Part shown: piece after piece, positions 9,892 through 21,300 of the stretch | Layout of the letters: the number at the start of each line of letters is the position of its first letter | How positions within the stretch are numbered: the first letter of the stretch is position 1 | From: Bacteroidota bacterium | Lineage (GTDB): Bacteria; Bacteroidota; Bacteroidia; Chitinophagales; LD1 | Assembly (NCBI GenBank): GCA_947475165.1 | Contig: CANJLD010000011.1 | Coordinates: forward strand, 1-64,000 | Length of the DNA stretch: 64,000 nt | Direction of reading: 5' to 3' | Notes under the pieces: model-generated | What the model saw: only the letters and a program-made list of their open reading frames with translations | Databases searched by the model: none | What the model was told of the DNA's origin: nothing | Program-made: the position numbers and the translations under genes

Positions 9892-12888
9892 TTAAGGAGA
9901 TACAGCGGGTTTCTTCTTCTTATAAAGTACGTCCGAGTCAAGGTCAACCAAAATAGAAGCATAAATCATCCGCCCAATACCCGGCCCGCCATACGCCTGA
10001 TAGTTGCGGTTAGATATGAGGTTGCTGCCGCCCAGTTTAAACGTGGTGTAAATGCTTTTCACGTTCCAGTTCACCTGCGCATCAAGCAGCGAGTAAGTTG
10101 GAATAGCACCGGTAAATTGCGGAGAGCCCTGGAACTCGAAACCCTGAATCCATTTATATGTAACATTAAATCCGAAGCCCTTTGCCTTGCCCAGTTTAAT
10201 ATCGCTGCCGCTAATGCCCACGTTGAATTTATGCTCCGGTGTGTTATAAGCCGGAATGATTGGGTCGGTAGAGCCCATCAAGTTTATTTTGTTCCAACTG
10301 TAATTTCCGTTAAGCGAATAATTGCGGATAAAGAAATAATTAAAGCCCACTGACACACCATAGGTAATAACCTGGTCGGGCGAGTTGGCTGCTACGCGGT
10401 AAATTTGCTTAGGCTGCCAGGTGGTTCCAATCTGTTGCAGGGTGGCACCAATCTGATAACCCAAAAAATATTTGTAGAAACTTACGTATGCGCTACCATC
10501 TAAATAAACCTTGTTGGCAAACACACCTTTGTATCCAATCTCTAAACTCTGCACACGCTCCGGCCGCACCTTCGGCACGTTAATGTAATGCAGAAGAGAA
10601 TCGGTAGGACTGGTGCTGTTCAAATATTCGCGAAGTGATTCTATGGTTGTTAGAGAATCGAAACCGTTCAGGTTGCCAATCAATATTGCACGACCCACAT
10701 TGTAATACAGATACTGGTCTTGCAAAGTAGGATTGCGGATAGCCGAAGCAAACGAAACGCGAATGGTGTGTTTGTTATCGTAAGAATAAACCAACGATGC
10801 AGCCGGTGTGGCTATTACCGGAAAATTTTGGTTCTTATCTACACGGCAGGTAGCGGTAACTATGAAAGAGTTTTTCTTAGCAGCACCAAGTTCAAATTTT
10901 TTCGACAGGCTTACATAGCCGCCCATCTCCCAATTACGGATAACCTTGCGGGTGTTGCCCAATATTTCAAAACTGTCTTTATGCACCAATGCTTTGTATT
11001 CATTCACTGTCAGGTTCTGAATATTTCCGTCATTTATTTTCTGCACTTTGTAATGCGTAATGGTATCGCTGAAAACCGTTCCGCGCGATTCGGGCAAATA
11101 CATCCTGAAACTGGCACCGGTGATGATATCCATAAAAGGTTTCTCGGCTGTTTTCAGCTTAGGCGTAAAATGATACTCGCCCTGCACATGCACCAGCTTC
11201 GATTTATCGTAAAACAAAGTGCCGCCCTGTTCAAAAGCGGTGCGCGAAACAATATCGTTGAACACAGAATCATAGCGCGCAGTACCGGGCACTAGATAAG
11301 CCTCTCCGCCAAACAAACCGGTGGCTGTATCGGCATAGTTGCGCGCCATCTGGTGCCAAAGCACCAGCGAATCGTGGTATTGGTCAAGAATAGAATTAGC
11401 TACTGCGTTTACCGAATCGTATTGGTATATCCAGGCAAAAGAATTGGTGTTCGGGAAGCCCGGTAAGGCACGCACACGGGCAGCCGGTGGTGTTACACCC
11501 GGCACCGTGTTCTGGTTCCAGTAAGCCGAATAATAACTTCTCCATTGCTCATCGTTCTTGGCATACTGCTGCAGCTTTAAACTAGTAAATACAGCATCGT
11601 AAGAGTCGCCCGAATTTTCAAGAGTAGTATAAGCGCGGATAAAAAATTTATCGGGCTGCGAAATCTCCAGCTTGGCCTGCTGAAAGGTAAGTCCCTTTAA
11701 ACTGTACCTGTTATCGCCCTGGTAAACCGTGGTACCCGTTCCGAAATTGTAAGCCGCTTTTATTTCAATCTTGTCGGTAATCTTATAATGCAGTGCCGCA
11801 TTGGCTTTAATGTTGCGCACATTATAATTTACCACATCCTTCTCCTGATAACCGGTTCTAAAAAATTGTTTCAAACCCGGTGACACGCGATTGAAATAAG
11901 CATTGTCATAATTGTTTGCATCCTTCGAAACCAGTTCATCACCATAAGTATTCACCGCATCGTAACCACCGGGGTTGGTAGACGGCTTCCACGAATTGGT
12001 AGCAGCATCGGTGTTATTCGCTACCCAGTCGTTTGCCCGCAGGTAGCTGAAGTTTACTTTAAACGCAAACTTATCGGTACCGGCTTTGTTCTTAAAAGCT
12101 TTGGCATAGCGTATTGCCCCTTCAAACAAATTGCGCTCCCCTCCTTTTACAAACACCGTTAGCCCGTTGTAGAAAAAAGGATTCTTGGTTTGCATATTGA
12201 TGACACCATTAAACGCATTCGGGCCATACATAGAAGAAGAAGCCCCCACAATCAAATCCACTTTCTGAATATCAATTTCGGTAGCACCGGCAAAATTCCC
12301 CACGCTGAAGTTCAGACCCGGGGCTTGGTTATCGGCACCATCTAATAATTGCAAAGAGCGCACCGGTGAAGTAGAATTAAACCCGCGCGTATTAATAATA
12401 ACAAAGCCGAGCGATGCGGCTGTCATATCCACTCCTTTCAATCCGCCCAACCCTTCGTAAAAAGTTGAAGAAGCTGTTTGTTTAATAGCCTGCAGTCCCA
12501 TGCTCTCCACCGTAAGCGGACTTTCTTTTTGCTTTTGCGTAATGCGCGAATCCACCACTTCTACATCCTTCAAAACCTTTTCTTCCGAAACAAGCTTAAT
12601 AGTAAACGTGCGCTTTAAATCTGCTTCTGTTTTAATTTCAATATCCTGAATGGTGTAGCCGATGTACGAAAATGAAAGAGTGAAAGGTGGCTGCTGCGTA
12701 ATCTTCAGCACAAACTTTCCATCAAAATCTGTAGCGGCACCGGTGCTGGTACCTTTTACAGCAACGGTAGCACCTATCAGTGCCTCACCGGTTTGCTTAT
12801 CCAGCAGTATGCCCGAAATTTCCTGCGAAAAAATGAGAGAAGTAAAAAGTAAACTCTGAAAAAGAGTAAGTAGAATTTTTTTCATCAC
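9892..12888 (-). CDS. TonB-dependent receptor with CarboxypepD-like N-terminal domain and plug
   Basis: ISGILLDKQTGEALIGATVAVKGTSTGAATDFDGKF; plug GVDMTAASLGFVIINTRGFN, GASSSMYGPNAFNGVINMQTKNP; C-terminal beta-barrel. Confidence 0.93.
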   Translation of the reverse strand: MMKKILLTLFQSLLFTSLIFSQEISGILLDKQTGEALIGATVAVKGTSTGAATDFDGKFVLKITQQPPFTLSFSYIGYTIQDIEIKTEADLKRTFTIKLVSEEKVLKDVEVVDSRITQKQKESPLTVESMGLQAIKQTASSTFYEGLGGLKGVDMTAASLGFVIINTRGFNSTSPVRSLQLLDGADNQAPGLNFSVGNFAGATEIDIQKVDLIVGASSSMYGPNAFNGVINMQTKNPFFYNGLTVFVKGGERNLFEGAIRYAKAFKNKAGTDKFAFKVNFSYLRANDWVANNTDAATNSWKPSTNPGGYDAVNTYGDELVSKDANNYDNAYFNRVSPGLKQFFRTGYQEKDVVNYNVRNIKANAALHYKITDKIEIKAAYNFGTGTTVYQGDNRYSLKGLTFQQAKLEISQPDKFFIRAYTTLENSGDSYDAVFTSLKLQQYAKNDEQWRSYYSAYWNQNTVPGVTPPAARVRALPGFPNTNSFAWIYQYDSVNAVANSILDQYHDSLVLWHQMARNYADTATGLFGGEAYLVPGTARYDSVFNDIVSRTAFEQGGTLFYDKSKLVHVQGEYHFTPKLKTAEKPFMDIITGASFRMYLPESRGTVFSDTITHYKVQKINDGNIQNLTVNEYKALVHKDSFEILGNTRKVIRNWEMGGYVSLSKKFELGAAKKNSFIVTATCRVDKNQNFPVIATPAASLVYSYDNKHTIRVSFASAIRNPTLQDQYLYYNVGRAILIGNLNGFDSLTTIESLREYLNSTSPTDSLLHYINVPKVRPERVQSLEIGYKGVFANKVYLDGSAYVSFYKYFLGYQIGATLQQIGTTWQPKQIYRVAANSPDQVITYGVSVGFNYFFIRNYSLNGNYSWNKINLMGSTDPIIPAYNTPEHKFNVGISGSDIKLGKAKGFGFNVTYKWIQGFEFQGSPQFTGAIPTYSLLDAQVNWNVKSIYTTFKLGGSNLISNRNYQAYGGPGIGRMIYASILVDLDSDVLYKKKKPAVSP

Positions 12889-12952
12889 TGTTCAAACCTT
12901 TCGTTAAATCTAAGGTAGCGATAATAAGGAATGAAATGTAAACCGAAAAACA

Positions 12953-14212
12953 TCAGTAGAAAACTATCCGCTCCACTTTGCTCAGCGAGTTCCGCAAATC
13001 GGAAATACGAACCAGATAAATTCCCGCACCCAGTTCCTGTTTCAAAATGCTTTGGGAAGATTTGGCAACAACAAATTTTCTCGCCAGCAATTTTCCTTCC
13101 ACCGAAAAAACATCAGCGGTCAAATCATTATCGTAATGCGAAAAAATATTTATCACCTCATCACTCGGGTTCGGAAATACCGAAACAGGAATTTCATTCA
13201 CCACATCATCCACTCCTGAAATCAAAGCGGAATCGCACACCACATTTTGATAAAGAAAATCGCGCACAATCCAAACGGTAGAATCCATATAAGCAGAAGC
13301 CGGTGGCAAAAACGGAATAGGTAAAATATAAGGCACATGGTCAGCCCCCTGAAAAAGATACAATGAATGAGGCAGATTCATCTGGCCTAAGCGGTTTTTA
13401 ATATCGCCACCGCCAAACAATAAACTCTCCGGATGGGTAGAGGCATAAACACTATCAAAATAACACGAAACCGTAGCATCTGCTGTTCCATGCACACCAA
13501 CCAAAATGGGGTCACCGGGCATAATCCAAACCGTATCAGCTATGCCACCGCATAAATCAATTACCCCTTTCACCTTGCTCGCATAACCAAGGTTACCACT
13601 ATTACCTTCCGGTCCGCCTAATGAATCTAAAGCCGGGCGCGCCCAGTCCGGTTCAGAACGAGAAAGTGTATCCTCTTTGCCGTAAGCATAATTCAGGGCA
13701 ATAAACGCACCGGCTGAACTTCCGCCAATAAAAATCTGATTAGTGTCAATGCGGAAAGTGTTAGTGGTTTGCGCGTCTTTATAAAAATAGCGCACAGCAG
13801 CCTTCATATCCTGCACACCGCGCATCAGGGCTTTAAACTGGTTGGTATCGCAATCGCTGCCGCCTTCAAAACCTAAGCGGTAATCAATTGAAGCACACAC
13901 ATAGCCTCGCTTAGAGAAATTATCACACAACTGAATAATGTCAGGACTTAAACGGGTACCCGCAGTAAAGCTTCCCGGAAAAGCAAACAGCAAAAGCGGA
14001 CGGTGCGCAAAATTATCACCGGTGGGTTGGTAGATGTCCATCTTCAAATCGACATACGAGCTGTCAAACTGCATGGCATTGCCAAAGGTTACAGTGCTGG
14101 TACTTTGCGCAAAAATTTTGTCGTAGTAGCGACCGTTGTTACACTGTGCTTGTAAATCAGAAAAGAAGAAAACGAAAAACGAGAGACAGAGAACGGGGTA
14201 GATTTTTCTCAT
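12953..14212 (-). CDS. Secreted alpha/beta hydrolase (esterase-like) with T9SS sorting domain
   Basis: IFIGGSSAGAFIALNYAYG nucleophile-elbow-like motif; C-terminal VSVFPNPSDEVINIFSHYDNDLTADVFSVEGKLLARK... Confidence 0.8.
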   Translation of the reverse strand: MRKIYPVLCLSFFVFFFSDLQAQCNNGRYYDKIFAQSTSTVTFGNAMQFDSSYVDLKMDIYQPTGDNFAHRPLLLFAFPGSFTAGTRLSPDIIQLCDNFSKRGYVCASIDYRLGFEGGSDCDTNQFKALMRGVQDMKAAVRYFYKDAQTTNTFRIDTNQIFIGGSSAGAFIALNYAYGKEDTLSRSEPDWARPALDSLGGPEGNSGNLGYASKVKGVIDLCGGIADTVWIMPGDPILVGVHGTADATVSCYFDSVYASTHPESLLFGGGDIKNRLGQMNLPHSLYLFQGADHVPYILPIPFLPPASAYMDSTVWIVRDFLYQNVVCDSALISGVDDVVNEIPVSVFPNPSDEVINIFSHYDNDLTADVFSVEGKLLARKFVVAKSSQSILKQELGAGIYLVRISDLRNSLSKVERIVFY

Positions 14213-14290
14213 ACGTTATATTTTTTGTAAAACGAAAAGTAGGGAAAAGAAATTGAAATACTGAAATGAAATAAAGCAGAAAGAAGTTTA

Positions 14291-15280
14291 CTAAAAAGCA
14301 GAAGCCGAGTTTTGTTTCACCTGTGCTAAAATCCACTGGTAGGTTTTTTCTATCCCTTTACGCAAAGCGTAATCGGGTTGCCAGCCGAGCTTTTCATAAA
14401 TAAGTTTGTTGTCAGAATTTCTTCCACGCACTCCGGTTGGGCCGGGAATATTTTTAATGGAAATTTTCTTGCCTGAAATTTCAATAATCATTCGTGCCAA
14501 ATCATTTATCGAAATCATTTCTTCCGAACCAATATTCACTGGACCGGCAAAATCGCTTTCCATCAATCTTGTAACACCTTCCAAACATTCGTCAATAAAC
14601 AAAAACGACCGGGTTTGATTTCCATCGCCCCAAATTTCTATTTCACCACCATCCTTCGCTTCTGCTACTTTTCTACACAAAGCTGCCGGAGCTTTTTCTT
14701 TACCATCGTTGTAATTACACTCAGGCCCAAACACATTATGCAGACGCGCTACCCGGACCGGTAAACCATGGTTGCGTATAAACGATAAATACAACCGCTC
14801 ACTAAATAATTTTTCCCAACCATACTCACTATCCGGGCTTGCAGGATAAGCAGATTCTTCACTGCACAACGGATTATTGGAGTCAACTTGATTATGCAAA
14901 GGATAAATACAGGCAGAGGAGGAATAGAAAACTCGTTCCACTTTCGCCTCCTTACAACCACTTAAAATATTGAGATTGATAAGCGCGGAATTATACATCA
15001 CATCCGCATCGTTTTCACCGGTAAAAATATATCCGGCACCACCCATATCAGCGGCCAATTGATAAACCTGAGAATATTTTCGATTGAATATTTTTTGGCA
15101 GAATTCCTGATTGCGCAAGTCTCCAATCACAAAATCATCAGCTACACTCTTTCCAAACTCGGGAAATTTTAAATCTACTCCGCGCACCCAAAAGCCTTCT
15201 CGTTTTAATCGCTCCACCAAATGACTCCCGATAAAGCCACCTGCACCACAAACTAAAATCTCTTTATTATCCTTCATCAT
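14291..15280 (-). CDS. NAD-dependent epimerase/dehydratase, GDP-mannose 3,5-epimerase-like
   Basis: GAGGFIGSHLVERL; QLAADMGGAGYIFTGENDADVMYNSALINLNIL; FYSSSACIYP; GWEKLFSERL; NVFGPECNYNDGKEKAPAALCRKV. Confidence 0.88.
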   Translation of the reverse strand: MMKDNKEILVCGAGGFIGSHLVERLKREGFWVRGVDLKFPEFGKSVADDFVIGDLRNQEFCQKIFNRKYSQVYQLAADMGGAGYIFTGENDADVMYNSALINLNILSGCKEAKVERVFYSSSACIYPLHNQVDSNNPLCSEESAYPASPDSEYGWEKLFSERLYLSFIRNHGLPVRVARLHNVFGPECNYNDGKEKAPAALCRKVAEAKDGGEIEIWGDGNQTRSFLFIDECLEGVTRLMESDFAGPVNIGSEEMISINDLARMIIEISGKKISIKNIPGPTGVRGRNSDNKLIYEKLGWQPDYALRKGIEKTYQWILAQVKQNSASAF

Positions 15281-15302
15281 AAATTTTCAATCCGTTAAAA
15301 AT

Positions 15303-15341
15303 AAAAAAGTCGCAGTGATGAGGTTCATCACTGCGACTTAA
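15303..15341 (-). terminator. Rho-independent terminator of the giant T9SS gene
   Basis: AAGTCGCAGTGATGA-ggt-TCATCACTGCGACTT, perfect stem followed by a T-rich tract on the minus strand. Confidence 0.88.
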
Positions 15342-15361
15342 ATTCAACCAATTTCTATTTC

Positions 15362-18300
15362 TTACTTAGTCAATACTACTTTCTTAGTATAAACCTCATT
15401 AGCCGAAGAAACAATAGCGGTGTAAGTTCCCGAAGCAAGTTTGTTCAGGTCGAAGGTAATAGTGTTGCCTCCCTTGTTTAACAGGTGGCTGCTTTCCATT
15501 ACTTTTTGCCCTACTACATTGTAGAACGTTACCGTAATATCCTGGTCTTTCGTTGCAGTTACTATCAAACTTGTCTTGTCCATCGTTGGATTCGGAACAA
15601 AGTCTTTTACGCTGAACGTAACGTCTCCATTCAGTTGCGCGCTTACAATGTCGGTGTATTCAAATGCTCCGTCATTGTCTACTTGTTTTAAGCGGTAGTA
15701 GTAAACTATACCTGCCGTAACGTTCATATCGTTGTAGCTGTAATCGTTTTGTGTAGTCGCATTGTCGTGACCATTTACAAATCCAATCTGTGCCCAGGTT
15801 TGCCCATCTACACTGCGCTCAACCTGGAAGCCATCGTTGTTTATTTCGAGTGCTGTTGCCCATGTTAATTGAATAAAGGCGTTGTTAATAGGATTCGCTT
15901 CAAGGAATATCATTTGAACCGGTAGTGGCATCGATTGTCCGCTTCCGTGTAACCAGAATTCCGAAAATTCTGTTACCGACATTTCTACATAGTGGGCAGC
16001 AGTTCCTCCATAAATGGTATTAAATCCTGTGGGAACGCGAGTCAGTGCTGTATTACCCGGCAGTGTTAACGCATCACCAAACAAACGGTAGATACCCCCA
16101 TTTTGTGCCGGCAAGTTGTTCGAATAATCTCCATCCTCTGTAGCCAATTGACCGGTTGGTGCAGTATACTTAGTTACAAATAAATCTGCTATTCCTGTTA
16201 CATCATCCTCGGTTGAACAGCCAACATCCCAGTTGCTTGAACCACCCACACCGTATGTTTCGGTAATCAAATCACTTAACTCTGTTTGAGTAAAGAATAA
16301 GCGAACCTTAGCTTTTGGTGCATAGCCGTTCACCGGTGGTGCATTGCTTGTAGTTACTACAAAGTGACGCTCCATAGGGCGCATTGGAACCTGATAGCAG
16401 CTACCATTGCTCCAACTGCTGTTCAATACAACCGGTTCGTTATCGTTGCGATACATTGACACCGTTACTAAGCCTAAATCGTTGGTAGCTGCATTGATTG
16501 CCAATATCGCATCGTTGTTGCCATCGCGGTAAGTAACCCATTTATTATAACCAAAGTCATAACAATTTTTAGTGGTGGATGCGGTGCCTGGTCCTGTCCA
16601 AGTGCTTAGAGCAAGGTCACTTGGAAGACCGCTAGGAACCGATACATTGAACGAGCCTCCGGCTGTGCAACCTACCAAATCCGTAACCGGATAGGTAACA
16701 GTTGAGCCATCAAGTTGCTCGTATACTTGCGAAGTTGCGCTTACTACTCCTACTAAATCTGTAACAGGGAATGAGTATGGTGGTGTTCCTCCACCCGCAC
16801 CTACCAATACATAGTAGTTAACGGTTGCTGTATTAAAGTCATCGGTTGACATGTTTAAGCAATCATCTGGCACAGCTGTTTGTGTTAAAGCCGGGTCGTA
16901 AATTACCTGCACAGGGTCGCTTGCCGAAGCACATACACCAGTAGATGCTGTCCATTGCAAGATATAAGTACCGGTTGCAGTGGCAGTTGCAGTGGCAGTT
17001 GGTGTATTGCTATTTGCACTAGAGAAAGTTATCGTGCCAGGTCCGCTAGATTGAGTCCATGTTCCCACTCCAGAACTTGGAGCAGTTCCTGATAAGGCTA
17101 CAGATAAACTTCCGCAGGCTAATTTATCAGCACCTCCAGCCGGAGCACCCGGTTGGTTATCTACAGTAATAACTACTGTTTTAGGAGTACAAGCACCGTT
17201 TGTAGCTGTAATAGTTACTGCTTGGTTCGCACTTGGGTTCGACACGTTAGGTGGATTAAAGCTGGTATTAATTCCTGGTGTTGTTACAGAACCAGCATTT
17301 GCAGACCATACCGTTGCCGTTACATCTCCGTTCACAGCAAAGTTGGTAGCAGTTTCGCAGATTGTTGTGGCAGCAGTAGATATGCTGTTATCATTATCCA
17401 CTCTTACCGTCCTTGTTACCGGAGTACAAGTACCATTTGTAGCTGTAATAACTGTGGTAGCATTTTGTGTTGGCAAGCCAAGGTTAACCGGTGTAACTAC
17501 TCCGTTTGTTGCCGGTGTTCCAACAGTAGCTGTAGCAGGTGTTCCGCTTGACCATACTGTTCCGTTTACATCACCTGTAAACATTGTTGTTGCTCCTGCT
17601 GCATCACATAGACCGTAAGTTCCTGCTGCTTCTGCAATGGTATTTTGGTTATCTACCAGAACAGTAATTGATTTAGCTACACAGGCCCCGTTAGTTGCTG
17701 TAACTGTAATGCTCGATTGTGCTGTTGGAGTTGCTACATTACCCGGAGTAAGGGTAGTATTTTGTGTAGGACCAGTAACCGCAGTTCCGGTCAATGATGA
17801 AGTAAATGTCCAAGTCACGGTGCTTACATCACCATTTACAGTAAGTGTTGAACCATCACATACGGCTGTATTATTAGCAGTAGTAATGGTGTTATCGTTA
17901 TAGTTGGTAACAGTTCTTGATACTTCACACACACCGTTAGATGCTGTGATTACTGTAGGTGTGCTTTGAGTAGGGGTAGCTATGTTAGCAGGAGTATATG
18001 TAGAAGTGGCTCCTGCTGAATTTGACATAGAACCTGTTCCTGAGAAAACACTCCATTGTGTAGCAGATACTGAGCTGGTAAACGGCACGGTACTATTATC
18101 GCAAACCGAAGGGTTAGTTGCCGGTGTTAATGTAAATGCTTTGTAAACTGTAACAGTAGCTGCATCACCACAACCTGACGGACCATTAGTAAGGGTTAAC
18201 GTATAGTTTTGTGAAGAACTGGCCGGTGTTGGCGCTGTCCATGAATAGCCCGGAATTGGGTAAGGGCCACCTGTAACTCCTGTTCCACTCATGGTTACCC

Positions 18301-21300
18301 CGTTTACATCAGAGCCAAGCGTTATAATTGAACCCGAACATTGGTTACCAATACCGTTTCCAACTCCTAATGCAACATCGTAAAGTTGTGCCTTATTATA
18401 TACAGTAACGTTAAAGTCTGTAGGGCAAGTAACATTAGTTGCGCGTATTACTACTGCAGAAGTTTGAGTAGGTGTAGCTATATTTCCAGGTGTATATTGA
18501 CCATTAACTGCTCCTATACTTCCTGTTCCCGAAAATACAGACCATGTTACCCCACTAACGCTGGAGTTATACTGCACATTAATATCCTGGTCACAAATAC
18601 TTGATGAGCCGGTAACTACTGTTGTCTGGTTATAATTTACAACTATATCGGCAGCAGTATTACAACCGGCTGAAACATTCGTAATTGTCCAACGGAAAGT
18701 ATAAGAACCGTAAGTAGTAACCGTGGCAGTTGCTCCTGGTGTATTAATAGTCGGGTTCCAGGTAACACTACCCGGACCACTAACAACTGACCATGCTCCT
18801 GTGCCTATTGCGTTAGGTGTATTACCACCCAAGGCAGAAGAAGTTAAAGTATTGCAAGGTGCCGTTTGAGGCGTAGCCCCTACAGTAGCCTGCTCTACAT
18901 AATTTACAGTAATGTCTGCGCTACTTGCCGGGCAAGTTCCGTTGGCAGGGAAAGACCAACGAAGTACATATGTACCATAACCTCCTGTAGCGGTAAAGGT
19001 GGAACTACCGCTATTGGCGTTGCTGAAAGTTCCGGTACCTCCGCTCACTATAGTCCAGGTAGCTGTTCCTGTAGCTATGGCATTGCCGCCTAAAGCCAAA
19101 CTTACCAAGGTACCGCATCTATATTGTGTTGCACCTACTGTAGCTGTGCCCGGGTTTTGATATGAGTTTATAATTACATCATCTGAACTTCCAGCACATG
19201 TTCCGTTAGTCGGGAAGGTCCATCTGAGGGTAATAGCACCGTAAGATGTAGGAGTAAAGGTTGAGGTAGCCAGGTTGGCATTACTGAATGTTCCTGTACC
19301 TCCGCTTACTACCGTCCACGTTGCTGCATTTGGTCCCGCAATAGCATTACCCGCTAAGGTTACTGCTGCTAATGCACAAGTGTTTTGGTCGCCTCCGGCT
19401 GCTGCTGTGCCAGGGTTTTGATATGAGTTTATAATTACATCATCTGAACTTCCTGCACAACTTCCGTTTTGCGGGAAGGTCCATCTGAGTGTAATAGCAC
19501 CGTAAGATGTAGGAGTAAATGTTGAGGTAGCCAGGTTGGCATTACTGAATGTTCCCGTACCTCCGCTTACTACCGTCCACGTTGCTGCATTTGGTCCTGC
19601 AATGGCATTACCCGCTAAGGTTACTGCTGCTAATGCACAAGTGTTTTGGTCGCCTCCGGCTGCTGCTGTGCCAGGGTTTTGATAGGAGTTTATAATTACA
19701 TCATCTGAACTTCCTACACAACTTCCGTTTGTCGGGAAGGTCCATCTGAGTGTAATAGCACCGTAAGATGTAGGTGTAAAGGTTGAGGTAGCTAGGTTGG
19801 CATTACTGAATGTTCCTGTACCTCCGCTTATTACTGTCCATGTTGCTGTGCCTACTGCTATGGCATTACCCGCTAAGGTTACTGCTGCTAATGCACAACT
19901 GTTTTGGTCGCCTCCGGCTGCTGCTGTACCCGGGGCCTGATATGAGTTTATTATTACATCATCCGAACTTCCAGCACATGTTCCGTTTGCAGGGAAGGTC
20001 CATCTGAGGGTAATAGCACCGTAAGATGTAGGTGTAAAGGTTGATGTAGCAAGGTTGGCATTACTGAATGTTCCTGTGCCTCCGCTTACCACCGACCAGG
20101 TGCCTGTGCCTACTGCTATGGCATTACCCGCTAAGGTTACTGCTGCCAATGCACAAGTGTTTTGGTCGCCTCCGGCTGCTGCTGTGCCCGGGCTTTGATA
20201 TGAGTTTATAATTACATCATCTGAACTTCCTGCACAACTTCCGTTAGCCGGGAAGGTCCATCTGAGGGTAATTGCTCCGTAAGATGTAGGTGTAAAGTTT
20301 GTAGTAGGACTGTTAGCATTTGCAAATGTTCCTGTACCCCCACTTACTACCGACCAAGTGCCTGTGCCTGCAGCTATGGCATTGCCGGTCATGGCTACTG
20401 CAGCTAAAGCGCAGGTATTCTTGTCTGCTCCCGCTGCGGCTGTGCCCGGGTTTTGATACACTACTATAGTTGCATTATCATCACCTTTTACCGCCATATT
20501 TGTCATACTTCCGTTAACTGTGTAAATTGACATATCGGGTACATAAACCGTAGAGGTTGGAACTACCGTACTGGTATAGAACGTAGTTCCGTTTTTCATA
20601 TAGTCAATTCTATTGGTTGATGGATTCCAATACACCCGAAACACATCACTTGTAGTATACGCTACGCCAGGGCAAGAAGGACTACCTCCGTTTTCATAAA
20701 TACACGATGTTCCGAAATTGAGATACATGGCGTAGTCAATACTATTGTAGTTGTAATCGGGGTCGCTGGCATCAAGTCCAAACATCATATAAGCGCTGGT
20801 GGTTCCTGCTCTGGCTTCTATATAACCTCCCGGACCAATACGGGCTGTTCCGCCCGAGCCACCATCCCAACCATCTCCAACACCATTACCGGCTACCTTT
20901 TGAATAGTACCGAGTGCGGTAGAAGTAACGTTTGAGTTCATATTCACGAACCCGAGCGTAGCGGCTGTCCCAGTGTTAACTGCCGAGAAACAACCACTGC
21001 CATCTACCACGCTTCTGCGGTAATAATTAGTACCTACAGTATTAGGCGGAGTATAAGCAGCCAGGTTAGTTGTTCCCGAAGCTGTACCAAAAGTTGAGTT
21101 ATCTGTTGACGACTGCCAGGTATAAGTATAAGCGCTGTTTCCGCCTTGTGCTACACCTAAACTTGTAAGGGCAGCGGGGCTCGATGTATTACAAAGGGTT
21201 TGGTCGGCCGATGTAGCTCCTGCACCAATAGGTGGTGTAACGGTAACCGTAATGGCATTGCTTGTCCAACCGGCTCCGCAACCCGCGCCTCCGGTAATAT

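Noticed and set aside
17153-17618. Plus-strand ORFs opposite the giant T9SS gene (Cys/Ser/Tyr-rich or Val-rich products)
   Set aside because: Antisense shadow ORFs produced by the repetitive Thr/Val-rich coding sequence on the minus strand.
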